Shown: piece by piece, positions 32,466-45,620 of the stretch
Layout: each line of letters opens with the position of its first letter
Position numbering within the stretch: position 1 is the stretch's first letter
NCBI RefSeq assembly: GCF_000715075.1
Contig: NC_134088.1
Coordinates: 1,798,001-1,862,000 of the forward strand
Length of the DNA: 64,000 nucleotides
Direction of reading: 5' to 3'
Source: Nicotiana tabacum
Lineage: Eukaryota > Streptophyta > Magnoliopsida > Solanales > Solanaceae
The notes under the pieces: model-generated
Told to the model about the DNA's origin: nothing
What the model saw: the letters and a program-made list of their open reading frames with translations, nothing else
Database searches by the model: none
Translations under genes and position numbers: made by a program

Positions 32466-32916
32466 GTATCATACTAGGTAACCAACTGGCAGTGGCATAC
32501 TCTTTTGACACAATTAGAAAATTTATCGTCTTTTTCTTTTCTTAATAAATTTTAAAATATTCATACAAGTACCTCTGTTTTATATATTTTGGTGAACATC
32601 GAATGAGTCTTATTAATTCACGACTACTAAGAGACATCTTTTGTAACACAACATATATAAAGAAGTTATATATTGCAACTAGAGGTGTATATTTACTAGG
32701 TTAATGTGGTTTTTATCAAAACCAAATCAAACCAACTATATCGGTTTGGATTGGTTTGATTTTGTCAGATTTTTGGATTTTTTTGTTACATGAACACTAT
32801 TCCAATCTGAACTTCTTCATCTTTTTTTCTCTCTTGAACCTAACCCTCTCCATACTATTAAAATGTTACTTCTATAATGGTAACTTTATTTACGCGTATC
32901 CGGCACGCGCCGCCTT
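32466..32916. other. AT-rich intergenic stretch with a short inverted repeat
   Basis: No gene is seen. Near 32717-32765 an AACCAAATCAAACCAA arm faces a TTGGATTGGTTTGATTTT arm, a common form in small Solanaceae repeats. I cannot assign a family. Confidence 0.4.
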
Positions 32917-33947
32917 ATGGCGCCATCGGATGGGACTCTAGGGGCACGTAAAGATCATAATTCTGATGCTCTCACCAACCTTCGCCACTACTTTGGCTGC
33001 TGCTACTATTACTCCGATGGGCAACGCTCGTCACCCACGAGAATCTGTGATAGCAAGGCATACCACACACAATGGGATGCCTGCTGTGATCTTCAAGGCA
33101 AAGGATTACTATGAAATTATGGAAGACGAAGGTCGGCTGACAATTGTTGGCAGATTTTTGAAGCCAAGACCCCAAAGTAAACGAATTAAGGCTACTTTTA
33201 GGGAAAACTTCCTTGTGAAGGGTTCTACGAAAATCGGAGTATACGACAATTAACATATTTTGTTAGACTTTACAAATGAGGATGATTTCAACTCAGTTTG
33301 GTACAGATCGGTGGTTGAAGTCAATGGCCTCCAGATGTGGTTACAAAAATGGACACCGGATTTCAAACCGAATGAAGATATTACGATAGTGCCGGTATGG
33401 ATCCTTCTGGCATCCATTTTAATATGCATACATGGTACTATGCTAAAAATATTTATAGTGAAATTGGCGCATCTACCCCTGTCCTTTGATGCTGCTACTG
33501 GTGGTCATACTAAGCCTAGTGTTGCTAAGGTAAGGGTAGAAATTGAACTTCTCAAACCTCAAATAGAGAGTATTGCATGGGTGGGATCGGAGGATGAGAA
33601 CTCACCTTTGAGGGGATTAATACAAAAAATAGAATGCGAAAACATCCCAAAGTATTGCAAACATTGCAAAAAGCATGATGAATTGTAGGGTTTTGGAAAA
33701 ACTGAGAGACTTAGAAGCAGAAAAAAGCAACAATGTTAAGAACATGGAGAATGCTGGAGAAAGTAGCAGTGGAGATCAAAAAGAGAATAACAAGGATCAG
33801 AGAATTAATGTAGAGCAAATTCCAGAGGCAACAAACAGAAGGACTGGTACTAAAGCTAAGGAATCTGGAAAAGCAGAGAAAGACAAAACTACTAAAGTAT
33901 GGATGGAGAGGCGGTTTTGGTCTAACAATTATTATCATAGTAATTAG
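32917..33947 (+). pseudogene. LINE ORF1-like DUF4283 pseudogene
   Basis: Three overlapping frame pieces (32966-33253, 33260-33688, 33675-33947) together resemble the DUF4283 nucleic-acid-binding ORF1 of plant L1-type LINEs. Motifs include DYYEIMEDEGRLTIVGRFLKP, FTNEDDFNSVWYRSVVE, MWLQKWTPDFKPNEDITIVP, SVAKVRVEIELLKP and KYCKHCKK. The closing zinc knuckle lacks its His and last Cys. A stop at about 33251 and a shift near 33685 break it. The last part is K/E/N-rich. No ORF2 follows on this strand, so it is a truncated copy, or a captured piece. Confidence 0.7.
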
Positions 33948-34303
33948 CGAATTAATTATTTTTTAATATTCAATTCATATTTACTTTACTGTATGTACAA
34001 GCATGCTATAAAGAACTTATACATAAAGGTATCAGAACTTTACTGAATTATATACTAGTGATGAGCACATGCCCAAGATCAATAAAAAATTTGGAAAAAT
34101 AACACAGTATATCTTGATTACAGTAAAATGTAATAACTCCATATATTTAATTTATGTCTTATATACTTTTCTTTTCAGTTTACTTCAAAAAAACAATGTC
34201 ACATTTTATATTTGGTAACTCTTCAAGTTCAACATTCCACATGACATGTTTAAGATCACAAATTCAAAAGTCATTTTGGTACATTACACGCGTCTTTAAT
34301 TAA
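33948..34303. other. AT-rich intergenic stretch
   Basis: I see no gene, repeat or signal I can support here. Confidence 0.6.
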
Positions 34304-37300
34304 TTTTTTTTGGTAATTAACTTTCATTTGTATTAATCACCAAAGATGAAACTATACAACTCCATAGTCAAGTTAATTCAACTGACTATCTCAAAAAGAA
34401 GCAAAACTAACACATACCTAATTACATATATCCCTACTGTATCTACTCTTCCCCTATAAGAAGTTGATGTATATAACTCTTAACTCGAGCAGCTACTCTA
34501 ATATTGCAAATATATTCTATCTCTCTTGCCAAAACATCACTGCCTCGATATCTTTGCTCAAATGTACATATGTTCCTTTCAATCCATATAGCATATGAGG
34601 TTTCAACATAGATTATTTTGAATATGCTAGCCTTGTTGGACTTCCCTTTTCCTTGCTTGATGTTCTACTGAAGATGTTGATCCCAATAAGAGGTTAATAT
34701 TTGGCCTCTCTGAATCCATTTCATAACTTTCTTCCACAGTTCTACTGCATATGAACATTGCACAAAAAGGTACTCCTTTGTTTCAACCTGTTTGTTTCAA
34801 CCTGACCTTGGCACATGACACAGTAAAGAGTGACACTTAATCCCCAATTGAATAGTTTGTCCTTAGTAGGTAATCTTCCATGCAGTAGCAACCACATAGT
34901 GAAGACTGACTTTGGTCGAGCAGAATTCTAAAAGACTAGACATTTCCAGCTCATTCTTGGCAATTCTCCTAGAAGCCATAGGTATATTTGTCTAATACTA
35001 CTGGTATTGTGATCATTGGAGTTCTGAGCCTGCAACATGGTAATTCTTGATCTAATTATTCTTGTCACCATCCAACTTGCTTGTTGTGGGATTGGCATAT
35101 ACTGTAGCTGCTGCTGTTTGATGTAGTAGGCATTAATCCACCTTATCCATAATTGTCTTGCTTGTGAGCTAAATCCCAACATATTTTAGCAACTGCTGCT
35201 TTGTTCCACAGAGGGAGATTTATAAAGTTAAGACCACCAACTGACTTAGGAGGACACATCTTATCCCATACCACTAATGCCTTCCTAGTTATCGTGTTAG
35301 TTCCTGCCCAAATATAGTTTCTAAAAAGTGCCTCAATCATTTTCAAAACCTTAGCAGGTAAGATGAACAGTTGAGCCCAATATGCTTGAATACCAAATAT
35401 AACAGATTGCACCAGCTGCACATGACCAGCATAGGATAGCTTTTTAGCAGTCCATGAGGATATCTTGGTTGTGATCTTTTCAATCAAAGGTTGCCATTGT
35501 ATGAGAGCTATTTTCTTTGTAGATAGAAGAATGCCTAGGTACTTTAAAGGCAAGGAACCTTGTTCAAATCCCAGGTGATCCAAAATTTGCTTCTTCACAT
35601 CTTGTTTCACTCCACCAAATTACACTGAACTTTTACCCAAATTAGCCTGCAAACCTGATGCTTTAGAGAACTGAGAGAAGTATTTGCATAGTGTAATCAC
35701 TGAGGACAGATTACCCCTGGCAAACAACAATAGATCTTCAGCAAAACTCATATGAGTTATGTCCAATTTCCTGCACCTAGGTTGCTGCTGAAATGTAGGC
35801 TCCTTCTTAAGCTCATGGAGGGACCTACTCAAGTACTCCATCACTATTGAAAATAGAAAAGGAGAGATAATATCTCCTTGTCGAAGACCCTTAGCAGCAT
35901 TGAAAGGTTCAGTAGTTTCTCTATTTACAAGGATAGTATAGTTTACTGTCCTGATGCATTCCATTATCCATTTGATAAATCTGTTAGGAAAACCTATCTC
36001 CTCCATCACCTGTTGTAAAAAATCCACTCCACTGAATCATATACTTTTTGAAGGTCAATCTTTATCATACACCTAGGGGATATCTGAGCTCTAGTATAGG
36101 ATTTAACTAGTTCATTAACTAAGATGACATTGTCAGCAATCTTTCTACCAGAAATGAAACCTACTTGAGCTTCACAAATTATGAATGGCATGACTTTCTG
36201 CAATCTAGAATCCAAGATCTTAGAGATCATCTTGTATAGGATTGAACAAGCTATTGGTCTATACTCTTTGATTTTGGCAGGCTTAGTCACTTTAGGAACT
36301 AATGTGACAGTGGTACAGTTTATTGCCTTATAGATCTTTTTAGTTGAGAAGAACTCCTTTATAGCCTTTATAATCTGAATGTTGATAATGCCCCATGCTT
36401 TTTTGAAGAAAACTGCATTAAAACCATCAATTCCTGGAGCTTTATCATCACCAATTGCTTTAAGACTCTCAACAATCTCTTGGTCAGTTACCTTTGCGCA
36501 CAAATCCATCCTTTGCTGATGAGACAGTGTAAGACCATTCTTCATGTATGATATATTTATGGCTGGTAAAGAATTGGCAGCTGATCCCATTAAACTTTTG
36601 TAGAAATTCACGATATTTCTTTTGATGGATTCAATGTCAGTCAACATGTCTCCCAATAATGTTGTGATTTCTGTAATCTGCTTCTTTTGAGTTCTATCCT
36701 TCATTAATGTTGTGAAGTATGTAGAGTTGGAATCTCCAAGTTATATCCATCTTACTCTAGCTTTCTGTTGTAGGACACTCTCTTCAATTAAGAACCACTT
36801 CTCAAGATTGAGTAGTATTTCCTTCTCCAAATCTAACAAAGCATCAGTACAAGTCATTGAAATCTATTCTTGAATGGTCCTCAGCTCTATTCGAGCCTTC
36901 TCAATTCTCTGAGTGATGCCCCTGAATTCCCTAGAGTTTAAAGCTTTCACAGCAGGTTTAGGTCTTTCAATTTTGTCCATACTGATTTCAAAGTTCCATG
37001 AGTATTGTGAGGATTCCATATGCTTGCTACTATTTGAGAGAAATCTTCATGTGCTGCCCATATGTCGAAAAATCTGAAAGGCACTTTACCAGTCCATGTT
37101 GAAGATGACAGTGTTAAAAGCATATGAGCATGGTCTGATATTTGAGGCAAACCATAGTTTGTTTGCACATGGCCCCGGGATATCATCCATTTGTAGTTAC
37201 CAAAGACTCTGTCCATTCTACTGCTGACCCTATCTACACCAGGCTGTTTATTAGTCCATGTATAATAGTCACCCTTCCAAGGTAGTTCTGTCAATGTTGT

Positions 37301-37365
37301 TTGTTGAAGGCTTGAAGGCAAGCATCAAATTCTTGAATTTCTGAGTAGCCATAAAATTGAAAAGT
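34304..37365 (-). mobile_element. 5'-truncated L1-type LINE
   Basis: The 3' end carries a short poly(A), seen as eight Ts at 34304-34311. Reading leftward on the minus strand are endonuclease C terminus, RT and zf-RVT. The 5' part (ORF1 and most of endonuclease) is missing, as is usual for incomplete target-primed insertion. Confidence 0.8.
34670..37365 (-). pseudogene. LINE ORF2: endonuclease end, reverse transcriptase, zf-RVT
   Basis: The exonuclease/endonuclease C terminus is at 36947-37321 (YYTWTNKQ, then SDHAHMLL). RT lies at 36006-36704 (DDKAPGIDGFNAVFFKKAW, YRPIACSILYKMISKIL, AQVGFISGR) and 35620-36027 (GLRQGDIISPFLFSIVMEYLS). The catalytic motif usually F-A-D-D reads SFAEDLL. The thumb/connection lies at 35143-35610 (PLKYLGILLSTKK). 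The zf-RVT region spans about 34700-34960 (MWLLLHGRLPTKDKL). Frameshifts fall near 36947, 36015, 35615 and 35160, with several stops. It is inactive. Confidence 0.8.
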
Positions 37366-38129
37366 CTTTTTTACTTTGTTAAACTCCATAACAAATCAAC
37401 AAAACACATCATATATAGTATATCATAAGCATGAAAACCATTAGTATGAAATTATTTTACAAAAATACCCTTAAAAAATTAAATGACCAAATTATCCTTA
37501 CAATTTACCCTAAAAAATATCCCCTTTGTAATTTATACTAAATACTAAATATTTAATAGGTCATGGATTATGGGGTTGCAGCTGTTTTCTTATTAAATTA
37601 GCTTCGCATGATAAATGCACAATAAAATTGGCGAATGGCAAATTGATTTAGATCCTATTAAATGGTTACTGATGGCGGCAAACGACAAAACTTTTTTATT
37701 CAAACCAAAAGGAAAAACTAAACTCTTCATTCAACATTAATGTAAAAGAACGTAAACAATATAAATATTAAAGTTTGTCTTCAGATTTACAGAATTTAAT
37801 TGGAAAAAATTTAAAAATTTATTATGATGCATGTATCTATAACATTGTTTCCATCTTCGAATGACTCTCGACATGCCGACATGTACGTAATCAATAAATT
37901 AAATTCTCTCAAGGATTCTTATTTAATGAATTAATATCAAATCTTCTCTTTAAAATCACAAACCTCCAAAAGCCCCTCCCATATTTCTACATTTATTGAG
38001 TTTGTTAAATATAAACAACTTTCAGTATTTTCACAATTTGATTAATTTCCTTTAGTTTTTAGTTTATAACTCCCACAAATTCTACACTTAAATCTATATG
38101 TTTTAAAAATAATTATACTTATTGATATT
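37366..38129. other. AT-rich stretch, possibly Helitron body
   Basis: No coding region. It may be part of the non-autonomous Helitron that ends at 38162; I cannot find its 5' TC end with confidence. Confidence 0.35.
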
Positions 38130-38162
38130 GACGTGCGCGCAACCCGCGAGTTTAGATACTAG
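38130..38162 (+). mobile_element. Helitron-like 3' terminus
   Basis: A GC-rich small hairpin (CGCG caacc CGCG, within GTGCGCGCAACCCGCGAG) in AT-rich DNA is followed about 11 bases later by CTAG (38159-38162) and then T. This is the form of plant Helitron 3' ends. No Rep/helicase gene is visible, so any element is non-autonomous. Confidence 0.45.
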
Positions 38163-38165
38163 TTA

Positions 38166-38419
38166 CTTCCTCCGGTCCAAAACAAGTGATTTTTTGTGGT
38201 CCAAAATAAGTGATTTTTCCAGATTTCAAGAATGAATTAATTATTTTTTTCCTACATTGCCCTTGGAGGTATTAATGTTGGAGTATGTGTTAGGAGTGTT
38301 TATGTGAAGAGATAGTAAATGTTAATATGGTCAATTTCATTGCTAATTAATGTTAAAAGGTGAATTTTTTAATATGTGTGAAAATAACCAAAAAATCACT
38401 TATTTTGAACCGGAGGGAG
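38166..38419. mobile_element. Stowaway MITE (254 bp)
   Basis: The ends are CTTCCTCCGGTCCAAAACAA at the left and the complement of CTCCCTCCGGTTCAAAATAA at the right. Both are flanked by TA (38164-38165 and 38420-38421). The terminal inverted repeat is about 30 bp with few mismatches and matches the Stowaway (Tc1/mariner-type) consensus CTCCCTCCG. A second copy of GGTCCAAAATAAGTGATTTT lies just inside the left end. There is no transposase. Confidence 0.92.
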
Positions 38420-38654
38420 TACTTACTATAACAGGTAGCTTATTCTGCCTTTTTGGTATTAAGTAAGAAAATAGGATTCTAGTTGTGTGTTGTTTTTAAG
38501 ATTATACCATAAATACACAAAATGAATGTGCAAAATGTGACATAAAGATGGAGCATAACGGAAAGAACAGACGTAAGCTTTATTACTTAGTATTAACTAT
38601 TATATATGCCATAAGTTGTATATACTGTAGCTGCATGCCGAGGAAACTATTGGG

Positions 38655-38850
38655 TTTACAGAATGCGATCGATAAGTTGCATACTGAATGCGATTTATAA
38701 GTTGTATATACGGAGTGCGATTTATAAATGGCCTATATTGGATACGCTTTATAAATTGCATATCAAATGCAATTTATAAGTTGCATATATTAAATGTGCT
38801 TTATAAGTTGCATATATTGAATGCATCTTATACGTAGCATGTTGCTGAAT
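38655..38850. repeat. Degenerate tandem repeat, about 33-36 bp period
   Basis: Five to six imperfect units contain words such as GAATGCGATTTATAAGTTG and ATGTGCTTTATAAGTTGCAT. Units differ by several bases. Non-coding. Confidence 0.7.
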
Positions 38851-39639
38851 AATTTATAAAGCACATTTTCTAAAATGTCCGTTAGTAAAGAGTAAATTTC
38901 ATTTGTAGCCTGTCGTGGGAAACTATTATCATTCGTTAGCCATGAATTGATCCATATAATTTATAGTCCCAAACAAATTATAATGACTAGTCTAAATTTG
39001 TTCAAATGCAGTAGATTTGTTGTCATCGAGCCGTCCCAATCATCCACTAATGATATGCAAAATTAGTTTTCTTAAGGTCAAAAACTGTTTAGGGTATTTA
39101 ATCTTTGAAAACAATAAATTTTCATGTCATTTTAGGTACTTAACTTTTTCTGACTATGAAAAGATTATGTAAATTATTTTTTATTTTTGTTGTTGTTGGC
39201 TCTTAATTGACTAAATGAAAGCAGCCGATCATCTTCAAAGTAATATATCCTTATTGTTATGGTTTTTGTTTCATGGGTTCATTTATTTATTTAATACACA
39301 ACAATATATTCTTCACCTTTAAATCAAACACCCCTTGACGTACAAAGAATGTAAATTAACATTCAAATGAATATTATATAATAGATATAAGTTGTCAGTA
39401 ACTATCATCATTGTAATTTTTAAATCAATATTAAATTCTAGAAAAAACTTTTATATATACATTTTACTACATCACTATGTAGAAAATGCACGATACACTT
39501 TATATAAACAAAATTTATACATTGTAGAACAGTCTATACATTTTGGATACACAAAAGCGCTCGGGATACATTAATGATATATTATGGATATATCGCAAAA
39601 TGCACGACACACTCTATATATAAATTTTATGCAACGTAT
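38851..39639. other. AT-rich intergenic stretch
   Basis: No gene or repeat family that I can support. Short frames here are chance. Confidence 0.6.
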
Positions 39640-39900
39640 ATACTAAAATAGACTGTCACTATACAAAAATATATATTAAAATAAACTGTCATTATACAAT
39701 TTATATATAATAGACTGTCATTATACAAAATATATATAAAATAGACTGCCAGTATACAATTTATATACAATAGATTGTCACTATACAAAATATATACAAA
39801 TAGACTGTTACTATACAAAAAATATACAAATAGACTGTCACTATGCAAAAAATATATAAAATAAACTGTCGCTATACAAAAAATATACAAAATAGACATT
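39640..39900. repeat. AT-rich tandem repeat, about 33-34 bp period
   Basis: About seven to eight imperfect units of AATAGACTGTCACTATACAA followed by A/T bases occur. The minus-strand frame (39627-39899) that spans it is repeat translation, not a gene. Confidence 0.8.
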
Positions 39901-40376
39901 TCGAGCTATTAAATGTAATATGTTTTGGGCCATATAACCATTTCGTGTTAGTGAAGAAAAACATAAGCTATTAAAATTTGAGAGGCTATAGAGGATAATT
40001 TTCTCGTTAATAAAACAAGCCTTAGTTTCTATCCGTTCTCAATTCCCATCTAAATCCTTAGTCATTACATATAAATCTTATTTTCAGAATTTTAGCTTTT
40101 TATTTATAATTCTTCATCAAATAATAACTTTTTTATTAAAAAAAAAGGAGGCTTCTCCTATACAGAATAATGAGTTATTCTTCACGCCTAAAAAGGTTCA
40201 ACTTATAAAACACTCTAGACTACGCATATGCATCAGTAACTTTTACATTTATTTAAGAGCATAAGTGAATTTCTACATTTATCAAAGAATTTGGCAAATC
40301 ATTTACGCCATTATATAAGGGGTTACACCATAAAAGAGAAACCTTTTTTGTAAGTCATTATTTATTGGAGAATTAT
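39901..40376. other. AT-rich intergenic stretch
   Basis: No feature that I can support. Confidence 0.55.
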
Positions 40377-40739
40377 AAATAACAACAATAACAACAACCC
40401 AATAGAATTTCAAGAGTGGGGTCTGGGGAGGGTAGAGTGTACGCAGACCTTACCCCTACCCCAAGGGGGTAAAAAGGCTGTTTTCGATAGACCCTCGACT
40501 CAAGCAGAAGAAAAAGAAAATATATCAGTACCAACAACAGAAATCATAGAAATAATAACAACATCATAAGTACCAGAAAATAGATGAAAAATAATAACAA
40601 TAAAACGTAAAAAAGGCTTGGTACTATCAAAAGTGAAAGAGAAGTGTGGACACACCAATAACCACTAGCACTCTAGGACACAACCCTATGAGACTAGCCT
40701 CTCACCCGATACAGAGGAAAAAAGAGCTTCACTACCTCC
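40377..40739 (-). mobile_element. Au-like SINE with an associated repeat
   Basis: On the plus strand it begins with an AAC-rich tail (AACAACAATAACAACAACCC), the complement of a TTG-type SINE 3' tail. GTGGGGTCTGGGGAGGGTAG and GTACGCAGACCTTACCCCTA follow, then a GATAGACCCTCGACTC core, which resemble the Au-type SINE 3' half. The 5' limit is not clear; the part from about 40510 may be another repeat. The LTR at 40740 follows directly. Confidence 0.6.
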
Positions 40740-43700
40740 TGTCGCGCCCCCCCTTTTTTCCCCTCCCATCGGAGAGGAGTCCGGGTTTCGACATTCATGG
40801 GGTATAATGACTCATTTCCTTTTGAGAATTGGGTAGTTGAAGAGTCTCCACCTAACGATTTTAAGGTGCGTTAAGGCACCCATATGGTTCAACTACAACT
40901 ATGTTTGATAACCAGAGATATGGTAAGGGCTTGAAATTATCCTAAGGGGAAGGTGTTAGACACCCCTCAGGATCCACTAGTGTGGTTCCCGGCCAGATAG
41001 TTTTTGTGAATTTGTGCAATTAGCAAATAAACAAATAAAGGCTCAAGTAATAGAGGATTTAAGTTTGAATACACAAATGTTTGAAAAACGATTAATAAAA
41101 GCAAGGTTTTGAAAAGAGTTATAGTCTAAGCGTGCTTATAAAAATAAAGGGAGTGTTCTAGGTTTGTTTGTAATATGGATCACATCAATGCAATACTCGG
41201 TATGACACTCCTCAGAAGAGGGGATACATGTGGTATTAGCGCACCAGTCATCATATCCATATCTACCCTTCCCACCCCGTGAATGTATTAAAGTGAGGAT
41301 TGGTCTCGACCTCTATTGCATGCTATTACCCATCCCATTCCTATCAGTCCCGGAGGAATTTTAGGACTCCTATTCCTATAAGGAGGAGGTTCTAGGCTGA
41401 CTCTTAGGTTTAAAGGTAAAATGCTAAGGCGACATACAAAACAAGTAGGACTGCATTTAAAGGGGAAACATGTAAGCAACTAGAAGGCTCATGTATACCT
41501 CCACAAATAATGCATATAAATAGCATGACTTAAACACAGATAAGGTCTGAATTTTCCTAAAGCAGGGTGTTTAAGTCAGAACCAGATTCATTATATAACT
41601 CAGAAAAGAAGTATGAATCAGGCCTGCCTGCTGGTTGTAGCAGTCTAGAATTAAACAGAGGCAGTTCTAGTTTTATTCAGGTTATTACCTAAGGCTTGCC
41701 TAGGCGTAAGCAGTATTCAGTAGTTCTTCAGAGGCATTAAACTAGTTTGGAGATTATTATTACCTAAGACATGTTGTTCTAGGTGTTCAACACATAGAAT
41801 TATTGCCAGTTGGTTGTAAAAAACTAAGTAAAATTGTTTTTATTCCTTTTTTATGGATTCGTAGTTAGCCTAAGCGTGCTTAAGAGAATATAAATGAAAT
41901 ACTAAAGACATGGTATCTAATGTACAGAGATGCAGAATGATGTATATGCAGAATCCTAAGCAGGATTTCTATATGCACAAGTATTACAACGTTTAAAACA
42001 TGCTTACCAGAATATGCATAGATGATATGCTTGTTAGTGTTGTTTAAGCCTAAAACAGGATCTCTAAGTGTGCATGGCAGTAAGAACATGATCACAGAAA
42101 CACTAGTTATTAACACATTTAATACATGGTTTCCTAAGTGATGTGATGGAGAAATGGACATGCTGAATACAATAAGTGTAAGTCCTAGGGAACATGATCT
42201 CTAATGCATGAAATGAGTCCTAAGCATGATTTCTATTACGAAAGTAGGAATGTAAACCTAATAACATTTTTTCTACCCTTTTGATAGCTAAAACATGCAT
42301 AGTCACCCCTTCCCATTCCACTATCCACCCCCAGAGTTGTTTACAAATAATTACGGACCAAATGATTGAATTACAAAAGCAGTGCAAAAATAAGAAGTTA
42401 CAACCATAGGAAGCCTGATCTTGACTTCCTCTCTAAGTTATGTAATAAATCACTTCAATGCCAATATTGTTCCAAAGCCTTGCTCATATCTGGGTGTGTT
42501 AGAGTTCCCTAAGGACCTCAAAGGATCTCGGGCAGCGCTCACACCCAGATTGCATAACCAAGAGAATGAGTGTAGTGTGGAAGGGCTAGCTCTTATGTGT
42601 CCAAGTTCAGAGGGAGCTCAAGGGTCCCGAAGCAAGGCTCACACAAAAGGGGCATAACCTAGTAGCCTAAGAATATATGTGAGAGTGCTCGATATAGTTT
42701 GAAAAGAGTGTTTAAAAATTGGACTAACAAGTCCACTTTGAAAGCAATCAGTAACAGAGATAATTGAAGGTCGTTGTAGTAGCAAACAAAACTCAAACAC
42801 CTTAAGAGGGGATCACACACAGAATTAATAGTCACACAAGGGGGTCAAGGTATTTGGGATACACAGACATTTGATTGTAAACACATAACCCCATCAAAGG
42901 TCTTAGGACTGGTTTGGACATGCACAACAATAGTTGATACTGACATGATCACTGGCTAGTCAGAATGAACATAAGCACATTGAAGGGATAGGGACTTGGG
43001 ATGGCAAGTACACAATAAGTGAGTGACAAAGTATGCCTTGAAACACACATAGGGGAGTACATTAATCTAAAGGGGAAGGGGAGACATTATAGCATGCTGG
43101 TAATGTAACTTGACTGCAGGTTTCACGACAGAATCACAAACAAAAGTAGACAAGAATGAGAGAAACTGAAACAATTAAAGAAGCATGTTGTTGTTGAAAC
43201 TTTAAAATTAACTAGGACATACCGGTTGAGAAAGTAAAGTGCAGAAAGGTAAAGCAAGTAGGCTTCCACAGTTTAGCCCTGGCTTTCAGCCGGCTAGACA
43301 AAGTAGTAGCACAAGTAGTAAAGAGAAAGAGAGAGTTTTAAGTGTGTAAGTGTGTGTTCTAAACTCAGTTGTTCGTGTCTTTAGAGAAGAGAGGGTAGGG
43401 TATTTATAGCTTTGAAACGAGTATAAAAATAAGGTAACAAGTAAAGTTTTAACACAAATATGGAAATAATCAGAATCAGAATCAATTAATACAAGTACTT
43501 TCTTTAAATTAAGGAATAACTGTTCAAACGGATAGTGACATGAATAATTAAGGAAAGAAAACTAATTTGAGAAAGATTGATTCTGACCCTATAGGGGATA
43601 TTAAAAGTATAGAATAAATAATTGAGTCTAAGTACAAAATATACTTAATTGGGGAAAGGGTTCAACAAAGGTAAAACATCACAACAAAGGAAATGAATCA

Positions 43701-45502
43701 ATCAATTTAAACAAAACGAGTGAAACCAGGAATTTATGAGAAAATATTTGCAATTAGTTGTAACTTGAGGAAATCAAGATCAATCAAGAAAGAATCATGA
43801 TTCTGCACTTTGCCATATAAATAGAGAAGAATGAACAAGAGTATCAGACATGCAAGGCCAACCATATTGCCAAAGAAGCAACACAAACATACAGTAGTAG
43901 CAGGAGTAGGCTAGGACCTAGTAGTAAAAGAAACCTACTCAAACCATAGTAGTCCTCAAAGTCAAGTAGTCACATAGAACCAAAAAAAATGAAGGAAACA
44001 GTCTAGCACATAACAAAGAGATCAACACACAGAAACAAGAAAAGTCTTTAAACTCATAGCAATAAGTGAAGAAAAAGAAAAAAAAAATTATAAGGAATTA
44101 GGGTTTTAACAGAGCTGAGTTAAAAAGGTAAGAACTTTAGAATCAGTCAAGTTAAACAAAGAAAAGGATTTAAATACAAAGAACTCATTCGAGACCAGTA
44201 TACATGCAAGATAAACAAAGACAGCTTCAGAACCCAAAAATACCTAGGGTATCAACACGATGCACCATGTAGAATAAAAACATGAACAAATTGATTAAAC
44301 ATAGTAGAATCATTAAACAATACTAAAAATCGGAGAAGCGATCTTTTAAAAAAAGTTTAAGAAACCCTAATTTGTAAACGAAGAGTCACTTTTGAAAGAA
44401 AATCGAAGAACCTTTGAGAAAACACCAAGAAGTTCATAACATGCACAGATCTAAGATAGATCTGAAAGAAAACAGGAAAGCTCTTAAAGTTAGGGTTTTA
44501 GAGAACCCAGAAAAAGTGAGAAAAGACTTTGAAAAGTTACCGAACTAGCCGGAAAAGCCATGGATCTGACTTGATCGGCCATAGGTGGCCGTGAAAAGGC
44601 CATAGATAGAAGTTGAGCCAAGACTGGACCAGATCCCTTTGAGATCTATCCATGAAATCACGGAAAAAAATGACCAAGAGCCATAGGAGACCGGTACACC
44701 TCTCAAACATCCATGGGAGTCCATGGATTAGGTGAAGATCAAAGGGGATTAGGGTAGATTTGGGTGGCGGCGGCTAGGGTTAGCCTTAGGTTTTCAGAGA
44801 GAGTTTGAGAGGAGAAGGGATTCAAGAGCGGCGGGTTGGTAGAAATGATTTAGGTTTAGAGGTCATTTTGGGTTAAAAATGGTAAGGTGAAATGGTGGTC
44901 GTTGATCTGAATAATCAACGACCTAAATTAAAAGGGGTAGGTGGGGATTCGAACTCGGGTTGGTTTTAAAAGGGTTAGGGGAGGGTTTTAATTGGAAATG
45001 GGTTGGGAAATTTGGGGTCTAATTTATGCTATTATTGAAATACAAATGGGTTGTTATTTAAATAGCTATTTTTTCCTTTTTAATTTATAAAAAATAGTCA
45101 ATAGCTTCTGAAAATAAATTAAAAATACAAAAATAATTTATAACACATAAATAACAATTTAAAAATACAATACTCAATTTTATGAATACAAGACACAATT
45201 AAACCTTAAAATGGCTAATATTGCAATTATGTGCAATTTAGCTTTAAAAATACTAAATAAAATTGTAAAAATATGTCAAAATTATTTTATCAATATTTAG
45301 GCATAAATATAAAAATAATTATCAAGATAATAAATTTTGGAAATAATTATTGAGACTTTATGGGTAAAAAGGGAGGAAAAAAAATCAATAACAATTATGG
45401 AAAAATAATAAAACATTTGGACATACTTATATATGCATATATATGCTATTTTGAAGTTATTTTACATATTGAAAATATATAAGAAAAAATTGGGTATAAA
45501 CA
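40740..45502 (-). repeat. 3' LTR of the minus-strand Tat element
   Basis: On the plus strand it runs from TGTCGCGCC to TATAAACA (4763 bp), so it has TGT/ACA ends. Its left 254 bp match 55698-55948 with about 8-10% difference by eye. CCTCC just left of it may be a target duplicate. It contains no supported gene; the frames in it are short. Confidence 0.75.
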
Positions 45503-45620
45503 AATGTCGCTCTTTACCCGGGAAGGATGAAAGAGTTGTCGGATAAAGATATGATGACCAATTTTGACCGAGCGAAACAATTTGAAGAAGATTTAGGATG
45601 CACCCTAGCTTCTGAGTTGC

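Noticed and set aside
32917..37365. One LINE with an inverted 5' part (ORF1 + strand, ORF2 - strand)
   Set aside because: The ORF1 piece lies beyond the poly(A) end of the ORF2 piece, not at its 5' side, so twin priming does not explain it; they are taken as two insertions.
39627..39899. 90-codon minus-strand frame rich in Y, F, I, L
   Set aside because: Translation of the AT-rich 33-34 bp tandem repeat.
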